NCBI RefSeq assembly: GCF_001570425.1
Contig: NZ_BCSX01000039.1
Location: 248,001 to 312,000 of the forward strand
Source of the DNA: Mycolicibacterium brisbanense
GTDB lineage: Bacteria > Actinomycetota > Actinomycetes > Mycobacteriales > Mycobacteriaceae
DNA length: 64,000 nt
Reading direction: 5' to 3'
Both the position numbers and the translations under genes were made by a program. This document shows positions 44,936-54,456 of this stretch, piece by piece; the first letter of the stretch is position 1, and each line of letters begins with the position of its first letter. Below the pieces are notes generated by a model. That model was not told the DNA's origin. It worked only from the letters and a program-made list of their open reading frames with translations, and did no database searches.

Positions 44936-46137
44936 CCGCGACACTGGTCCTTCGCTTCGCCGACGTCGGCATCGCCACCTACGCCAGCCTGCGCGTGGTG
45001 GGGGAGCCGCACCGGTCGGTCACCTGGGTGGTCGAGGAACCGCAGCTGCGGGCCGCGTGCGACGCCCTGGACGCCGCGCTGCCGGATCCGCGTCCCGGTG
45101 AAGCCGCCGCTTCGGCCATCGAACGAGCTTTGGCCACAGGGGCTTTCGCATCTCCCGACACCGAAAACGAGCTCGCGGCGGCGCTCGGTGAGCACTTGGT
45201 CGGGCCCGACGGCTGGCGCTTGCTCGCCGAGAGCGTTGCGTCGCCGCGGCCGCATCTGTTCGTCACCCCGAGCCCGCGGTTGGGCCGGGTGCCGTGGGGG
45301 CAACTCGTCATGCCCGGCCCCGACGGATTCCGCCTGATCGAACTCGTCGACGTCCTCATGGCGGTGCCGCCGAACATCGTGCACGCGCCCCGCCGGCAGA
45401 CGTGCTGGGAGGATCACCGCAATGGTCCGGCGGTCCTGGTGCTCGACCCTCGCATCCCCGGGCAGCGCCCGGGTTCGGCGCTCGGATCGGTGCTCGGCAG
45501 GCCGTCCCCGCAGACACCGCTGGCGCGCCATTTCGCTGATCTGGTCGCCGAGGGCCGGGTGCTGCCCACCGTCGCCGAGCCTGCCGCGCTGTTCCGCCGC
45601 ACCGACACCGATCGGCACTGGCTGGCGCGGGCGTGCGCCCAGGATCCGGCCCGGCTGCTCTACGTCGGGCACGCCAGTGCAGCCGAAGGAGATGCCGGTT
45701 ACGCCGACCGTGCCGCGCTGCACCTGGCAGAGCCGGCCCCACTGACCGCCGCCGACGTGATGGCGGCAGGCCTGGTGATTCCGCCCCGGGTCGCTCTGCT
45801 GGCGTGTGCGTCGGGTGGTGACTACCGCTTCGATGAGGCCACCGGCTTGGTCGCGGCGATGATCCTCGGTGGCGCCGAGCTGGTGACCGCGACGTTGTGG
45901 TCACTGCCGACCACCGCTGGATATCACCAGTTCTACACTGCCGCAACAGATTCGGTCTTCGATCCGATGGCCGAGACAGTTGCCGCGGTCGATTTGGCCC
46001 ACCGGCAGGACGCCGCGGGCTGCGCGGTGAACCGCTGGCAACGGTCCCAGTTGCGGCGCTGGCGTGACGGTGACCGCGCGGCCAGCCCGCTGCATTGGGC
46101 GGCGCTGGCCAGCTTCACGGTCGGAGGCGCCCGGTGA
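44917..46137 (+). CDS. CHAT-domain caspase-like cysteine protease
   Basis: A 406-aa protein. The C-terminal ~290 residues are a CHAT domain (clan CD, caspase fold) with the catalytic dyad in place: His252 in LLYVGHASA and Cys297 in VALLACASGGDY. Supporting CHAT marks are GRVPWGQLV (~125), GAELVTATLW (~320) and the C-terminal SPLHWAALASF. The N-terminal ~100 residues are a family-specific domain. The ATG at 44917 gives a 19-nt overlap with the TPR gene; a GTG at 44932 would give a tight GTGA overlap and a product five residues shorter. The cleavage target is unknown. Confidence 0.88.
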   Translation: MADVAVTATLVLRFADVGIATYASLRVVGEPHRSVTWVVEEPQLRAACDALDAALPDPRPGEAAASAIERALATGAFASPDTENELAAALGEHLVGPDGWRLLAESVASPRPHLFVTPSPRLGRVPWGQLVMPGPDGFRLIELVDVLMAVPPNIVHAPRRQTCWEDHRNGPAVLVLDPRIPGQRPGSALGSVLGRPSPQTPLARHFADLVAEGRVLPTVAEPAALFRRTDTDRHWLARACAQDPARLLYVGHASAAEGDAGYADRAALHLAEPAPLTAADVMAAGLVIPPRVALLACASGGDYRFDEATGLVAAMILGGAELVTATLWSLPTTAGYHQFYTAATDSVFDPMAETVAAVDLAHRQDAAGCAVNRWQRSQLRRWRDGDRAASPLHWAALASFTVGGAR

Positions 46138-46142
46138 GTGCC

Positions 46143-46592
46143 TCAAGCGGGGGAGACGAACACCGCGACGGCGCTCTCGTCACCCGGTCGGTAGTAGGCG
46201 TCGATCACGCTGCCCGGTGCGACCTTCGGCAGCGACGTCGCCGGAATCAACGCGGTTTCCCTGGCCGGAAACTGGCCGCCGCCGGGTCTGCTCACCATGA
46301 GGTCCAACTCGACCTCCCGGAAGTCCTCGCGCGTCGTTCCCGTGGTGCGCATGCCCGTCACCACGCCGACAGCGTGGGTTCCGTTGCGGATCAATGCCAG
46401 CTGGCCGCCGGTGATCAGCCCCTTGCGCAGGAACATCTCGTCGAACGCGGCCACCAGCTCGTCGATGGTCATCAGGCGTTCGGTGGCCTCATCGTCCCCG
46501 CAGGCCCGTCGGGCCCGGTGCGCGGTGGCGAGCACGACGCCTGCGGCGCCGCAGATCAGGCAGAACACGGTGAGCGTCAGTGCATCGGTCAT
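46143..46592 (-). CDS. Membrane-anchored small beta-domain protein
   Basis: A 149-aa protein. One N-terminal membrane helix (LTLTVFCLICGAAGVVLATA) is followed by a basic stretch and a beta-rich soluble domain (LALIRNGTHAVGVVTGMRTTGTTREDFREVELDLMVSRPGG, SVIDAYYRPGDESAVAVFV). The domain resembles the membrane-attached OB/SH3-like beta domains found near actinobacterial membrane proteins, but no named family is certain. It lies antisense inside the CHAT cluster, convergent with the CHAT gene and divergent from the next gene, so it is not part of the coupled plus-strand operon. Confidence 0.7.
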   Translation of the reverse strand: MTDALTLTVFCLICGAAGVVLATAHRARRACGDDEATERLMTIDELVAAFDEMFLRKGLITGGQLALIRNGTHAVGVVTGMRTTGTTREDFREVELDLMVSRPGGGQFPARETALIPATSLPKVAPGSVIDAYYRPGDESAVAVFVSPA

Positions 46593-46661
46593 GCCGACAA
46601 GCGTCCGGCCGTCCGGCGGCTACCGAACCCAAGTTCGGTGCCCGGCCCTATCCTGGTGCTG

Positions 46662-47990
46662 GTGAGCATCGGGTCGGACGCGACGACGGCACGGACCGTG
46701 GTGGGTTCGGCGCAGCCGCGTCGCGCGGTGATCGAGCGGGCCTGGCGCTCCATCGGCCCGGGCGTCGAGGTACTCAGTGGTGACGACGGCGGCCCGTTGC
46801 GTCGGACCGTCAAACGGATCATCGATCCACTCGTGCTGCGGTTGCGCAGCAATACCCAGTTCTCGGCTCCGGTGCTGGACCCTGCCGTGGCCGCCGAGAT
46901 GCACGACACCATCGCCGCCCACGCGCCGCAATTGCGGGCCACCGCGGACTGGTTCGTGATGCTCAAGGCGCAACGGCGGCAGCAGCGCATCACTTCGGGA
47001 AACGCTCAGGAGCTGTACTTCCCGGTGTGTTTCGAGTTGGCGGTTACGCGGGGAACCCCCGGCGTCGACGATGAGCAGACTGCGGCGAGCGTGCTGCGCG
47101 ACATCCATCAGGGCCGCGACCGTACCGGAATCGAAGCGCTCAACGCGCATCTCGACGATCCGCAGGTGATCGCCCGGTTGTCTCGGCAACTCGAGCGCAG
47201 CTGGCGCGACGTGCACCCGAACGGTGCCATGACCGGACCGTTCTTCGCGGGCCTGGCGACCGTGCTCGGTCCGGCGGACAGTCATCGCGAGACTGTGTCC
47301 AGGCAGCGGGTGTGGTCGGCGCTGATCGCCGATGCCACCCCCTACAACCTCGGTGCGACGGCGCATACCGAGCCCGACTCGCTGCCGTGGCCCATCGTCG
47401 AGGTCGGTCTGAGTTCCATTGCGCCGCAAGAGATTCCGTCAGTCGACGGGGTGGCGGTCGGTGATCGCCCGCTGGACCGCACTGTCGCCGACCGGGTCCG
47501 GGCCACCCTGCGCCGTGCGCTGGACCGCGACGAACTTCCCGACGTTCCGTTGTTGTGCGCCGAGGAGGTCGACCGGGCTTGCGCGCCATGGGGTCTGCTC
47601 GCCGAAGACAAGCAGGCGGTGCTGCTGACCGGTATCGAGGTGGCCGGCGATTTGCGGCCGCTTTCGGCCCCGGCGTCGGTGCGCTACGAGTTGTCGGCGC
47701 GGATCCAGTCCCGGCTCGCCAAGGAGGCCTACGTGCTGCACGCGCGCCGCTACCTGGCCGGCAGTGAGGCGATTCATCCGCGGCAGCAACAGGTTGTCGA
47801 TGATCTGGCGGCATTCGCCCGCCCGTATCTGAGCAGGCTGTGGGCCCGGCTGCACGGCCGGGACGTGTGGCAGGAATCCTGTGAGGACATCGACGACGTC
47901 CGTGCGCTGCTGGAGGGCGTGGCGCGGTCGGTGAGCCTGGACCATCGCCAGCGGATCAAGGCGATGCTGGAAGTGCAGGTGGCCGGATGA
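46662..47990 (+). CDS. Unknown protein of the CHAT cluster (442 aa)
   Basis: No family recognised. From the GTG at 46662 (VSIGSDATTARTVVGSAQ) the product is 442 aa, soluble and predicted mostly helical. It has conserved-looking blocks (GNAQELYFPVCFELAV, LEVQVAG at the end) and several Arg/Asp-rich helices. A GTG at 46638 is an alternative start. A TATCCT hexamer ends 11 bp before the chosen GTG, which would suit a leaderless or nearly leaderless transcript. The stop overlaps the next gene in an ATGA. No membrane segments and no catalytic motif seen. Confidence 0.7.
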   Translation: MSIGSDATTARTVVGSAQPRRAVIERAWRSIGPGVEVLSGDDGGPLRRTVKRIIDPLVLRLRSNTQFSAPVLDPAVAAEMHDTIAAHAPQLRATADWFVMLKAQRRQQRITSGNAQELYFPVCFELAVTRGTPGVDDEQTAASVLRDIHQGRDRTGIEALNAHLDDPQVIARLSRQLERSWRDVHPNGAMTGPFFAGLATVLGPADSHRETVSRQRVWSALIADATPYNLGATAHTEPDSLPWPIVEVGLSSIAPQEIPSVDGVAVGDRPLDRTVADRVRATLRRALDRDELPDVPLLCAEEVDRACAPWGLLAEDKQAVLLTGIEVAGDLRPLSAPASVRYELSARIQSRLAKEAYVLHARRYLAGSEAIHPRQQQVVDDLAAFARPYLSRLWARLHGRDVWQESCEDIDDVRALLEGVARSVSLDHRQRIKAMLEVQVAG

Positions 47991-49075
47991 AGCTCGACAT
48001 CGAATCCGGGCTGTGGAGCACCGGAACGCTGAGCGAGCCGGCCCCACTGGTGGCCACGCTCGAGGTCAGTGGTGCCGTGCTGTCGTGGGTGGTCGACGGC
48101 GCGGCCCCGCCCGTCATCACGTTCACCGATCACCTCCGGGCTGACTGGCTATGGCGCATCGTCGGGGAAGAGGGTCACGTCGCGGTCGTCGAAGCCCTGC
48201 GCGACGCCACGGAGGGTGAGGCGCGAGCCGTCGACCTGCCCGGGGTTGCGGTGCTGCCCGGCTCCGCGGACGCGCTGCGGCGGTTGGCCTTCGGGCACTG
48301 GCTGCGGCGGTGGTGGCCCACCAGCGATCGCGACGGTATCGCGGCTCTTGACCGCGCGGTACTGGATGCCGAACTCGCGGTGTCGACCGTGGCGGCCGAG
48401 GACTTCTTCACCGACGACACGCTGGATTCCGACGTCGATGGCCTGCTGGCTCCGCATCTGTCCGCTCTGGATATCCTTGCCACACAAGGAGATCCCCGCG
48501 TGGCCACGCTGGTGGACCGATGCCGTGAGCTGGCCGAGGACATCGGCCTCGGCTGGGACGTCGCCGAGCCGACGCGACGTCGGTCCGACTACGCGCTGGC
48601 CGCCGGTGCTGCCGAGGCGCGGCGGGACGCTACGGCGATCGCCGAGGGAGTCTCGACGGTGAATTGGACGGCGGTGCCGCCGGGTATTTTCGACGCTGCC
48701 GAGCAGACCGTCGACTGGACCGTGGTACCCGCCGGGTCGTCGGTGAATTGCCTTGTGCAGGTGGCTGTGTGCGGTCCCGACCACCCCGCCGGCATTGCCG
48801 CGGCGGTCCGCTGCGGAGACTATCGTGGCGCGGGCGTGCTCGACGCCGACGGGCATGCGACCCTTGCCGTACGCGGCGCGGACGGCGCCGAGTTGCCGGA
48901 GTCGCACGCATGGAACCTGGACTGGTCACCGGTCGAGGTGGCCATCGGGGCGGCCGGTGCCGGTGAGCCGCAACATGTTCGGGACCGGGTGCGGGCCTTC
49001 GCGCGGAACCGGCTCGCCGCGGTCGCTGCCGACGCGTACCTCGCCGAGGTGCTCGCCGCCGAATCCGACTACTGA
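47987..49075 (+). CDS. Unknown protein of the CHAT cluster (362 aa)
   Basis: No family recognised. The ATG overlaps the previous stop by 4 nt. The N-terminal ~80 residues are beta-rich (IESGLWSTGTLSEPAPLVATLEVSG). The middle is helical and acidic. Residues ~220-320 are again beta-rich with two similar segments, STVNWTAVPPGIFDA and QTVDWTVVPAGSSV, suggesting a repeated beta-sandwich. Two cysteines (VNCLVQVAVCGP) are close together. It converges on the esterase gene with a 10-bp gap, ending the cluster. Probably forms a complex with the 442-aa product (inference from tight coupling). Confidence 0.7.
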   Translation: MKLDIESGLWSTGTLSEPAPLVATLEVSGAVLSWVVDGAAPPVITFTDHLRADWLWRIVGEEGHVAVVEALRDATEGEARAVDLPGVAVLPGSADALRRLAFGHWLRRWWPTSDRDGIAALDRAVLDAELAVSTVAAEDFFTDDTLDSDVDGLLAPHLSALDILATQGDPRVATLVDRCRELAEDIGLGWDVAEPTRRRSDYALAAGAAEARRDATAIAEGVSTVNWTAVPPGIFDAAEQTVDWTVVPAGSSVNCLVQVAVCGPDHPAGIAAAVRCGDYRGAGVLDADGHATLAVRGADGAELPESHAWNLDWSPVEVAIGAAGAGEPQHVRDRVRAFARNRLAAVAADAYLAEVLAAESDY

Positions 49076-49085
49076 GCCGCCGGAG

Positions 49086-50450
49086 TCACCTGGCGGCGGT
49101 CTGCACGTAGGTGGCCGAGCGCGGGGTCGACGGCAGGCCCACAGTGGGTACCTGCGGTGTGCCGATGGCCCCGGCCAGCCACGGCAGCGATGCGGCGAAC
49201 GCGTTGGAGGCGAACGGCCAGTCGTGGGTTCCCGGCTGACTCACCACGGCGCAGGCGATTCCGTGCGCCGAGCCCAGCGCGCACAGTGTGTCGGCGGCCC
49301 TGGCCTGGTCGCTGACCTTGTTGACCCTGGTGGTCGACGGCGCGTTGTTCACGTCGAACCAGCCGGCCAAACCTCGATACTGACCGTGGCGGTTGATGAC
49401 CGTGGCGGGATCGAACGCGTCCCATGCCGCCTTGTTGCCGCCGAACAGTCGGTCGATGGTCTGCGCTTTGTTGCCCGAGTTGGGTCCGATGTCGCCTGCG
49501 ATGTCGACGAACGCGCTGAACAACTCGGGGTGCATCACCGATACGTCGACGGCGCACGTGCCGCCCATCGACCAGCCCACCACGCCCCAGTTGGCGGCCA
49601 GCGGGCTGACCCCGTAGTGGGTGTTCATGAACGGGATCACGTCCTTGGTGAGGTGGTCGGCGGAGTTGCCGCGCGGCCCGTTGACGCATTCGGTGTCGTT
49701 GTTGAAGGCGCCGCCCGGGTCCACGAACACCAGCACCGGTGCGTAGCCGCGGTGGGCGCGGGCGAATTCGTCCAAGGTCTTGACCACGTTGCCGGCGCGC
49801 ATCCAGTCCGCCGGGGTGTTGAACTCGCCGCCGATCATCATCACGGTCGGCAGCTTCGGCGCAGGGTTGCTCATGAACCACGCGGGTGGCAGGTAGACGT
49901 ACTCGCCGCGGTGCTTGAAGCCCGAGGCGCTGTTGCCGGTCTCCACCGGCACCACCGTGCCGCGCAGCGGGACGGTACCTTCGCGCTGCATCGCGGCGAC
50001 CGTCACTTCGTCGGTCTGGTCGGGCAGCGGACCCGCCGTCATCTGGTTCCACAGCGTCTGCACCCATGGGAAGTAACCGACCCACAGGTTCAGCGCCAGC
50101 GCCGCGCACAGCAAGCTCATCGGGACCGCAAGCGTCGATACGCCGCGCCGCCACCATCGGCTGCCGCGCCACCCCGCCAGCAGGACCACGACGGCTGCGC
50201 CGGTGATCGCCACCCACACCCACAACGACCTGGGCGCAGGGTTGCTCCGGTCGGAAATACCTTCGCTCTGGATGTACCAGTACGTGCTGACGGCGAGCAC
50301 ACCGCCGACGCCCGCAGCCACCGGCAGCCAGATCAGCCACCACCTGCGGGTCCGCAGACCGACCGCCGCGATGAGCACAATTGCGGTCACGACCTGCACT
50401 GTTATCGGGACCCAGCCGTGCATCAAGGACAGATGGTGGGTGAAGGTCAC
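49086..50450 (-). CDS. Membrane-anchored esterase (antigen-85-like alpha/beta hydrolase)
   Basis: Corresponds to Rv1639c. From the GTG at 50450 it is 454 aa: four N-terminal membrane helices (~residues 10-135), then an exported esterase domain of the Esterase-D/antigen-85 fold. The nucleophile elbow is VGWSMGGT, with Asp candidates in VFVDPGGAF and DIAGDIG and the His in QPGTHDWPF. An ATG nine codons later (50423) is an alternative start. Its tight linkage to lysX is conserved; a role in cell-envelope lipid modification is plausible but not shown. Confidence 0.85.
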   Translation of the reverse strand: MTFTHHLSLMHGWVPITVQVVTAIVLIAAVGLRTRRWWLIWLPVAAGVGGVLAVSTYWYIQSEGISDRSNPAPRSLWVWVAITGAAVVVLLAGWRGSRWWRRGVSTLAVPMSLLCAALALNLWVGYFPWVQTLWNQMTAGPLPDQTDEVTVAAMQREGTVPLRGTVVPVETGNSASGFKHRGEYVYLPPAWFMSNPAPKLPTVMMIGGEFNTPADWMRAGNVVKTLDEFARAHRGYAPVLVFVDPGGAFNNDTECVNGPRGNSADHLTKDVIPFMNTHYGVSPLAANWGVVGWSMGGTCAVDVSVMHPELFSAFVDIAGDIGPNSGNKAQTIDRLFGGNKAAWDAFDPATVINRHGQYRGLAGWFDVNNAPSTTRVNKVSDQARAADTLCALGSAHGIACAVVSQPGTHDWPFASNAFAASLPWLAGAIGTPQVPTVGLPSTPRSATYVQTAAR

Positions 50451-50497
50451 CAGCCAATCCTGATCAAAGATTCTTGTGGTTTCCTGTGAGCGGGCTG

Positions 50498-53400
50498 CTA
50501 ACGGGGTTTGGCCAGCGGGAACGGCAGAGTTTCCCGGATGCTGCGCCCGGTGATCAGCATGACGACCCGGTCGACGCCCATGCCGAGGCCGCCGGTCGGT
50601 GGCATGGCGTACTCCATCGCCTGCAGGAAGTCCTCGTCGAGCTCCATTGCCTCGGGGTCGCCACCGGCCGCCAGCAACGATTGTTCCTGCAGGCGACGGC
50701 GCTGTTCGACGGGGTCGGTGAGCTCGCTGTACGCCGTGCCGAGCTCGACGCCCCAGGCCACCAGATCCCAGCGTTCGGCCACGCCGGGGATGCTGCGATG
50801 CGGCCGGGTGAGCGGGGACACCGAGGTGGGGAAGTCCTTGTAGAACGTCGGCTCGGTGGTGCGGTCCTCGACGAGATGCTCGTACATCTCCAGCACGACC
50901 GCCCCGGCGTCCCAGTGGCTCAGGTAGCCGATATCGGCCGCCTTGCACAGCTTCCGCAGAGTGTCCACATCGGTTTCGGGGGTGATGTGTTCGCCGAGGG
51001 CCTCGGAGATGGCGTCGTGCACGGTTATGACCGGCCACTTTCCGGAGATGTCCACCGGCTCGAGCACGCCGTCGGCGCGTGGCCGCAAGAACACCTGGGC
51101 GCCGTTGGCCGCCTGCGCGGCGTTCTGGATCAGCTCGCGGCATCCGTCGATCCACACGTTGTAGTCGGCGTGCGCCTGGTAGGCCTCCAGCAGGGTGAAC
51201 TCGGGGTTGTGGCTGAAGTCCACCCCCTCGTTGCGAAACGCCCGGCCCAGCTCGAAGACCCGCTCGACACCGCCGACGCAGAGCCGTTTGAGATACAGCT
51301 CGGGTGCGATCCGCAGATACAGGTCCAGGTCGTAGGCGTTGATGTGGGTGAGGAACGGTCGGGCGTTCGCGCCGCCGTGGATCTGCTGCAGAATCGGAGT
51401 CTCGACCTCAAGGAAATCCTTGGCGTACAACGTCTGCCGGATGGCCTGCAGGGCGCCGCTGCGGGCCCGGATCAACTCGCGGGCGTCGGTGTTGACGGCC
51501 AGGTCCACGTAGCGGGCCCGCACGCGGGCTTCCTGGTCCGTCAGGCCCTTCCACTTGTCCGGCAGCGGGCGCAGGCATTTGCCGATCAACCGCCACTTCT
51601 CGACCAGCAGCGAGCGGGTTCCGTTGCGGCTGCGGCCCATCGTGCCGGTCACCTCGATCAGGTCACCGAGGTCGATCGCGGCGGTGAACTTCCCGGTGCC
51701 TCCGTCCAGGCGCGAATCGTCCAGCAGCAACTGGACTTCCCCGGACCAGTCGCGCAGCTGGGCGAACAGCACGCCGCCATAGTCGCGGATGCGCAGGATC
51801 CGGCCCGCGACGCTGAGGTTTTCGGTGTCGTCCGCCGCCACTGCCGCAGCGACGGTATGCGTGGGCGCCTGGCCGACGGGATAGGCCTCGACTCCGCTGT
51901 CCTGCAGCGCCCTGAGCTTGGCCATGCGCACCCGGACCTGTTCGGGCAGGCGCGCCAGCTCCGCCTGTCCCGACGCGGCCGTCGCGAGATCGCCGACGTC
52001 GGGCGCACTTCCGTCGTGGTGCAGCCGGCCGGACTCCACCAGGTTCGCCGGCGCGGCGACGTGCTCACCGGTGTGCTGCTTGTTGCGCCGGGAGAACGGC
52101 AGCACCAGGAAGCCCTCGGCGATCACCGACGCGACGCCGACCCGAGGGATCAGCCGAGCTTCCTCGTAGCACGCGTAGCGCGGTACCCATTCGGGTTGGT
52201 ATTTCATGTTCGAGCGGTACAGGGTCTCCAGCTGCCACCAGCGGGAGAAGAACACCAGCAGCCCGCGCCAGAGCCGGGCCACCGGCCCCGCACCCAGCTG
52301 CGCGCCCTGCTCGAACGCCGAGCGGAACATCGCGAAATTCAACGAAATGCGGCTCACACCAATGGTTTCGGCCTGCATGCACAGTTCGCTGACCATCAAT
52401 TCGATGGTGCCGTTCGGCGACTGCGGGGAGCGCCGCATGACGTCGAGCGAGACACCGTTGGCGCCCCACGGCACCAACGACAGCATCGCCACCACGGCGT
52501 CCTTCTGGCCGTCGTGCTGAATCGCCTCGACCAGCAGGCAGTCACCGTCTGCCGGGTCGCCGAGCCGGCCCAGTGCCATCGAGAAGCCGCGCTCGGTCTC
52601 GGTGTCGCGCCACGCGTCGGCGTTGCGGATCACCTCGGCCATCTCGGCGGCGGACAGCTCGCGGTGCCGCCGGATCCGCACCGAGGCGCCCGCCCGTTTG
52701 GCGCGGGTGACGGCCTGGCGTACTCCGCGCATGTCCGATCCCGACAACCGGAAGCTCTCCGGATGCAGGATGGCTTCGTCACCGAGTTGCAGCGCGTTGA
52801 GACCCGCTGCGCGGAATGCTTCGGCGGCAGTGGAACTCGCGCCCATCACCCCGGGTGCCCAACCGTAGGTCTGGCACAACTGCAGCCAGGCTTCGATGGC
52901 CTGTGGCCAGGCCTTCGGATCGCCCAGTGGGTCGCCGCTCGCCAGGCACACCCCGACCTCGACGCGGTAGGTGATGGCTGAGCGTCCGCTCGGCGCGAAC
53001 ACCACCGACTTGTCCCGGCGGGTCGCGAAGTATCCCAGCGAATCGTTCTTCCCGTACAGCTCGAGCAGTCCGCGGATCGCGGACTCGTCCTCTCCCGTCA
53101 GCGCATTGGCCGCGCGTTGCGACTGAAACAGCACCACCGCCGCGGCCATCAGCGCCAGGGCGCCGAACAACCCGAACACCGCGTTGAGGAACGGGTGCGA
53201 ATAGCCCTCGAACACCTCGGTCGGCACCGTCGCGAACCCGCTGACCCGGTTGATCGCATACGGCAACCGCGCGCTGGTGTCGAGGGTCCCGGGGAACAGG
53301 GTCAGCAGACCCCACGCCGCCAGGATGCCGATCGCCATGCCGGCCAGCAGCACCACGGCCGATTTGAGGAGGGCACCGCGACGGACCTTGGCCCAGAACT

Positions 53401-53824
53401 GCTTACGCGCCAACACCAGGCAGACGATGGCGGTGACGTGGAACACCATGCCGATGATCTCGCCGACGTCCTCGCCCATGGTGTCGGTGTCGCCCCCGGC
53501 AACCAGGTCGCCCAGGTTCCAGCCGACCGCGCCGACCATGTAGAGGACCAGGATCCACCACGCGATGCGCTTGCGGGCCGCCAGCGCGGCCGCCAACAGG
53601 GTCAGGACGAAGGCCCAGGCGAAGCTGGTGTCAGGGAAGTTGAACAGATAGTCGTTGACGAACTCCCGCGGCACCTTGATGATCCAGCGCACCAGGGGAG
53701 AGACGCTCGCGATGAGCGAGAGCGTGGCGATGACGCCGACCGTCCAGCCCGCGGCGGCCGGAACCCAAGAGAATCGGGTGGTTGGCCGCATCGGCGTGCG
53801 ACTGGCGCGGCTGAGAACGGTCAT
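50498..53824 (-). CDS. lysX: Bifunctional lysyl-tRNA synthetase/lysylphosphatidylglycerol synthase
   Basis: A 1108-aa fusion. The N-terminal ~250 residues contain about seven membrane helices (MprF-like flippase part). Residues ~250-570 are the DUF2156 transferase that adds lysine to phosphatidylglycerol. An OB-fold (~620-720) and a class II LysRS core follow, with motif 2 GRAFRNEGVDFSHNPEFT and motif 3 GLGMGVDRVVMLITG near the C-terminus. The product gives resistance to cationic antimicrobial peptides and helps membrane integrity. It matches Rv1640c. The gene starts at 53824; an ATG 11 codons later is possible. Confidence 0.95.
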   Translation of the reverse strand: MTVLSRASRTPMRPTTRFSWVPAAAGWTVGVIATLSLIASVSPLVRWIIKVPREFVNDYLFNFPDTSFAWAFVLTLLAAALAARKRIAWWILVLYMVGAVGWNLGDLVAGGDTDTMGEDVGEIIGMVFHVTAIVCLVLARKQFWAKVRRGALLKSAVVLLAGMAIGILAAWGLLTLFPGTLDTSARLPYAINRVSGFATVPTEVFEGYSHPFLNAVFGLFGALALMAAAVVLFQSQRAANALTGEDESAIRGLLELYGKNDSLGYFATRRDKSVVFAPSGRSAITYRVEVGVCLASGDPLGDPKAWPQAIEAWLQLCQTYGWAPGVMGASSTAAEAFRAAGLNALQLGDEAILHPESFRLSGSDMRGVRQAVTRAKRAGASVRIRRHRELSAAEMAEVIRNADAWRDTETERGFSMALGRLGDPADGDCLLVEAIQHDGQKDAVVAMLSLVPWGANGVSLDVMRRSPQSPNGTIELMVSELCMQAETIGVSRISLNFAMFRSAFEQGAQLGAGPVARLWRGLLVFFSRWWQLETLYRSNMKYQPEWVPRYACYEEARLIPRVGVASVIAEGFLVLPFSRRNKQHTGEHVAAPANLVESGRLHHDGSAPDVGDLATAASGQAELARLPEQVRVRMAKLRALQDSGVEAYPVGQAPTHTVAAAVAADDTENLSVAGRILRIRDYGGVLFAQLRDWSGEVQLLLDDSRLDGGTGKFTAAIDLGDLIEVTGTMGRSRNGTRSLLVEKWRLIGKCLRPLPDKWKGLTDQEARVRARYVDLAVNTDARELIRARSGALQAIRQTLYAKDFLEVETPILQQIHGGANARPFLTHINAYDLDLYLRIAPELYLKRLCVGGVERVFELGRAFRNEGVDFSHNPEFTLLEAYQAHADYNVWIDGCRELIQNAAQAANGAQVFLRPRADGVLEPVDISGKWPVITVHDAISEALGEHITPETDVDTLRKLCKAADIGYLSHWDAGAVVLEMYEHLVEDRTTEPTFYKDFPTSVSPLTRPHRSIPGVAERWDLVAWGVELGTAYSELTDPVEQRRRLQEQSLLAAGGDPEAMELDEDFLQAMEYAMPPTGGLGMGVDRVVMLITGRSIRETLPFPLAKPR

Positions 53825-53894
53825 ATGCCCGGAGGATAGGCGGTCAACTTGGAAAGTTGATGGAACACCGGCCGCGCCGGACCGGCGTCATCGT

Positions 53895-54281
53895 TCACCA
53901 GACCGGGCCCGTGTACTTCTCACCGGGGCCTTTGCCCGGTTCATCCGGCGCCGCGCTGGCTTCGCGGAACGCCAGTTGTAGGCTCTTGAGGCCGTCGCGG
54001 ACCGGGCCGGCGTGCGGCCCGAGGTACTCGGCCGAGGCCGTCACCAGACCGGCCAGCGCGGTGATCAGGCGGCGGGCCTCGTCGAGGTCGCGGTGCGGGC
54101 TTTCGTCGGGATCGGGCGCGGACAACCCGATCTTCTCGGCAGCGGCGCTCATCAGCATGATCGCCGCGCGGGTGATCACTTCCACCGCCGGGACCTCAGC
54201 GAGGTCACGAACGGCGGAGCCGGTCAGATCGCCGGAGCCCTGCTCCTGCGCTGCGTCGGGCGTTACTGTCGGATCGGTCAT
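53895..54281 (-). CDS. DUF1844 domain protein
   Basis: A 128-aa cytosolic protein. After an acidic N-terminus it has the DUF1844 pattern: LAEVPAVEVITRAAIMLMSAAAEKIGLS, then DLDEARRLITALAGLVTASAEYLGP and a final helix before the C-terminal tail. The start was placed at MTDPTVTPDAAQ; upstream in-frame codons lie in the infC leader. It is divergent from infC with a 253-bp gap, the conserved actinobacterial arrangement. Function unknown. Confidence 0.85.
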   Translation of the reverse strand: MTDPTVTPDAAQEQGSGDLTGSAVRDLAEVPAVEVITRAAIMLMSAAAEKIGLSAPDPDESPHRDLDEARRLITALAGLVTASAEYLGPHAGPVRDGLKSLQLAFREASAAPDEPGKGPGEKYTGPVW

Positions 54282-54456
54282 ACCTGGTAGAGTGTCATGC
54301 GCGACCGTCCCGGCATACGCCAGGGACAGTAAGTGGAGTCCCACTCCCACCGTTGGCCACACTGGTTCAGCGGTCCGGTCACCGGCGTCCCAGGATGCCG
54401 GTTCTGTGCTTCAGTATTGGGGCGCGGGCGGTGAAAACCGTGATCGGTCGGCATGG

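Noticed and set aside
46095..46661. Long N-terminal extension of the 442-aa cluster protein
   Set aside because: Antisense to the membrane-anchored gene at 46143; the upstream translation is low-complexity and not protein-like.
50474..52981. An 835-codon plus-strand frame over lysX
   Set aside because: Antisense to the well-supported lysX; composition typical of an out-of-frame translation.
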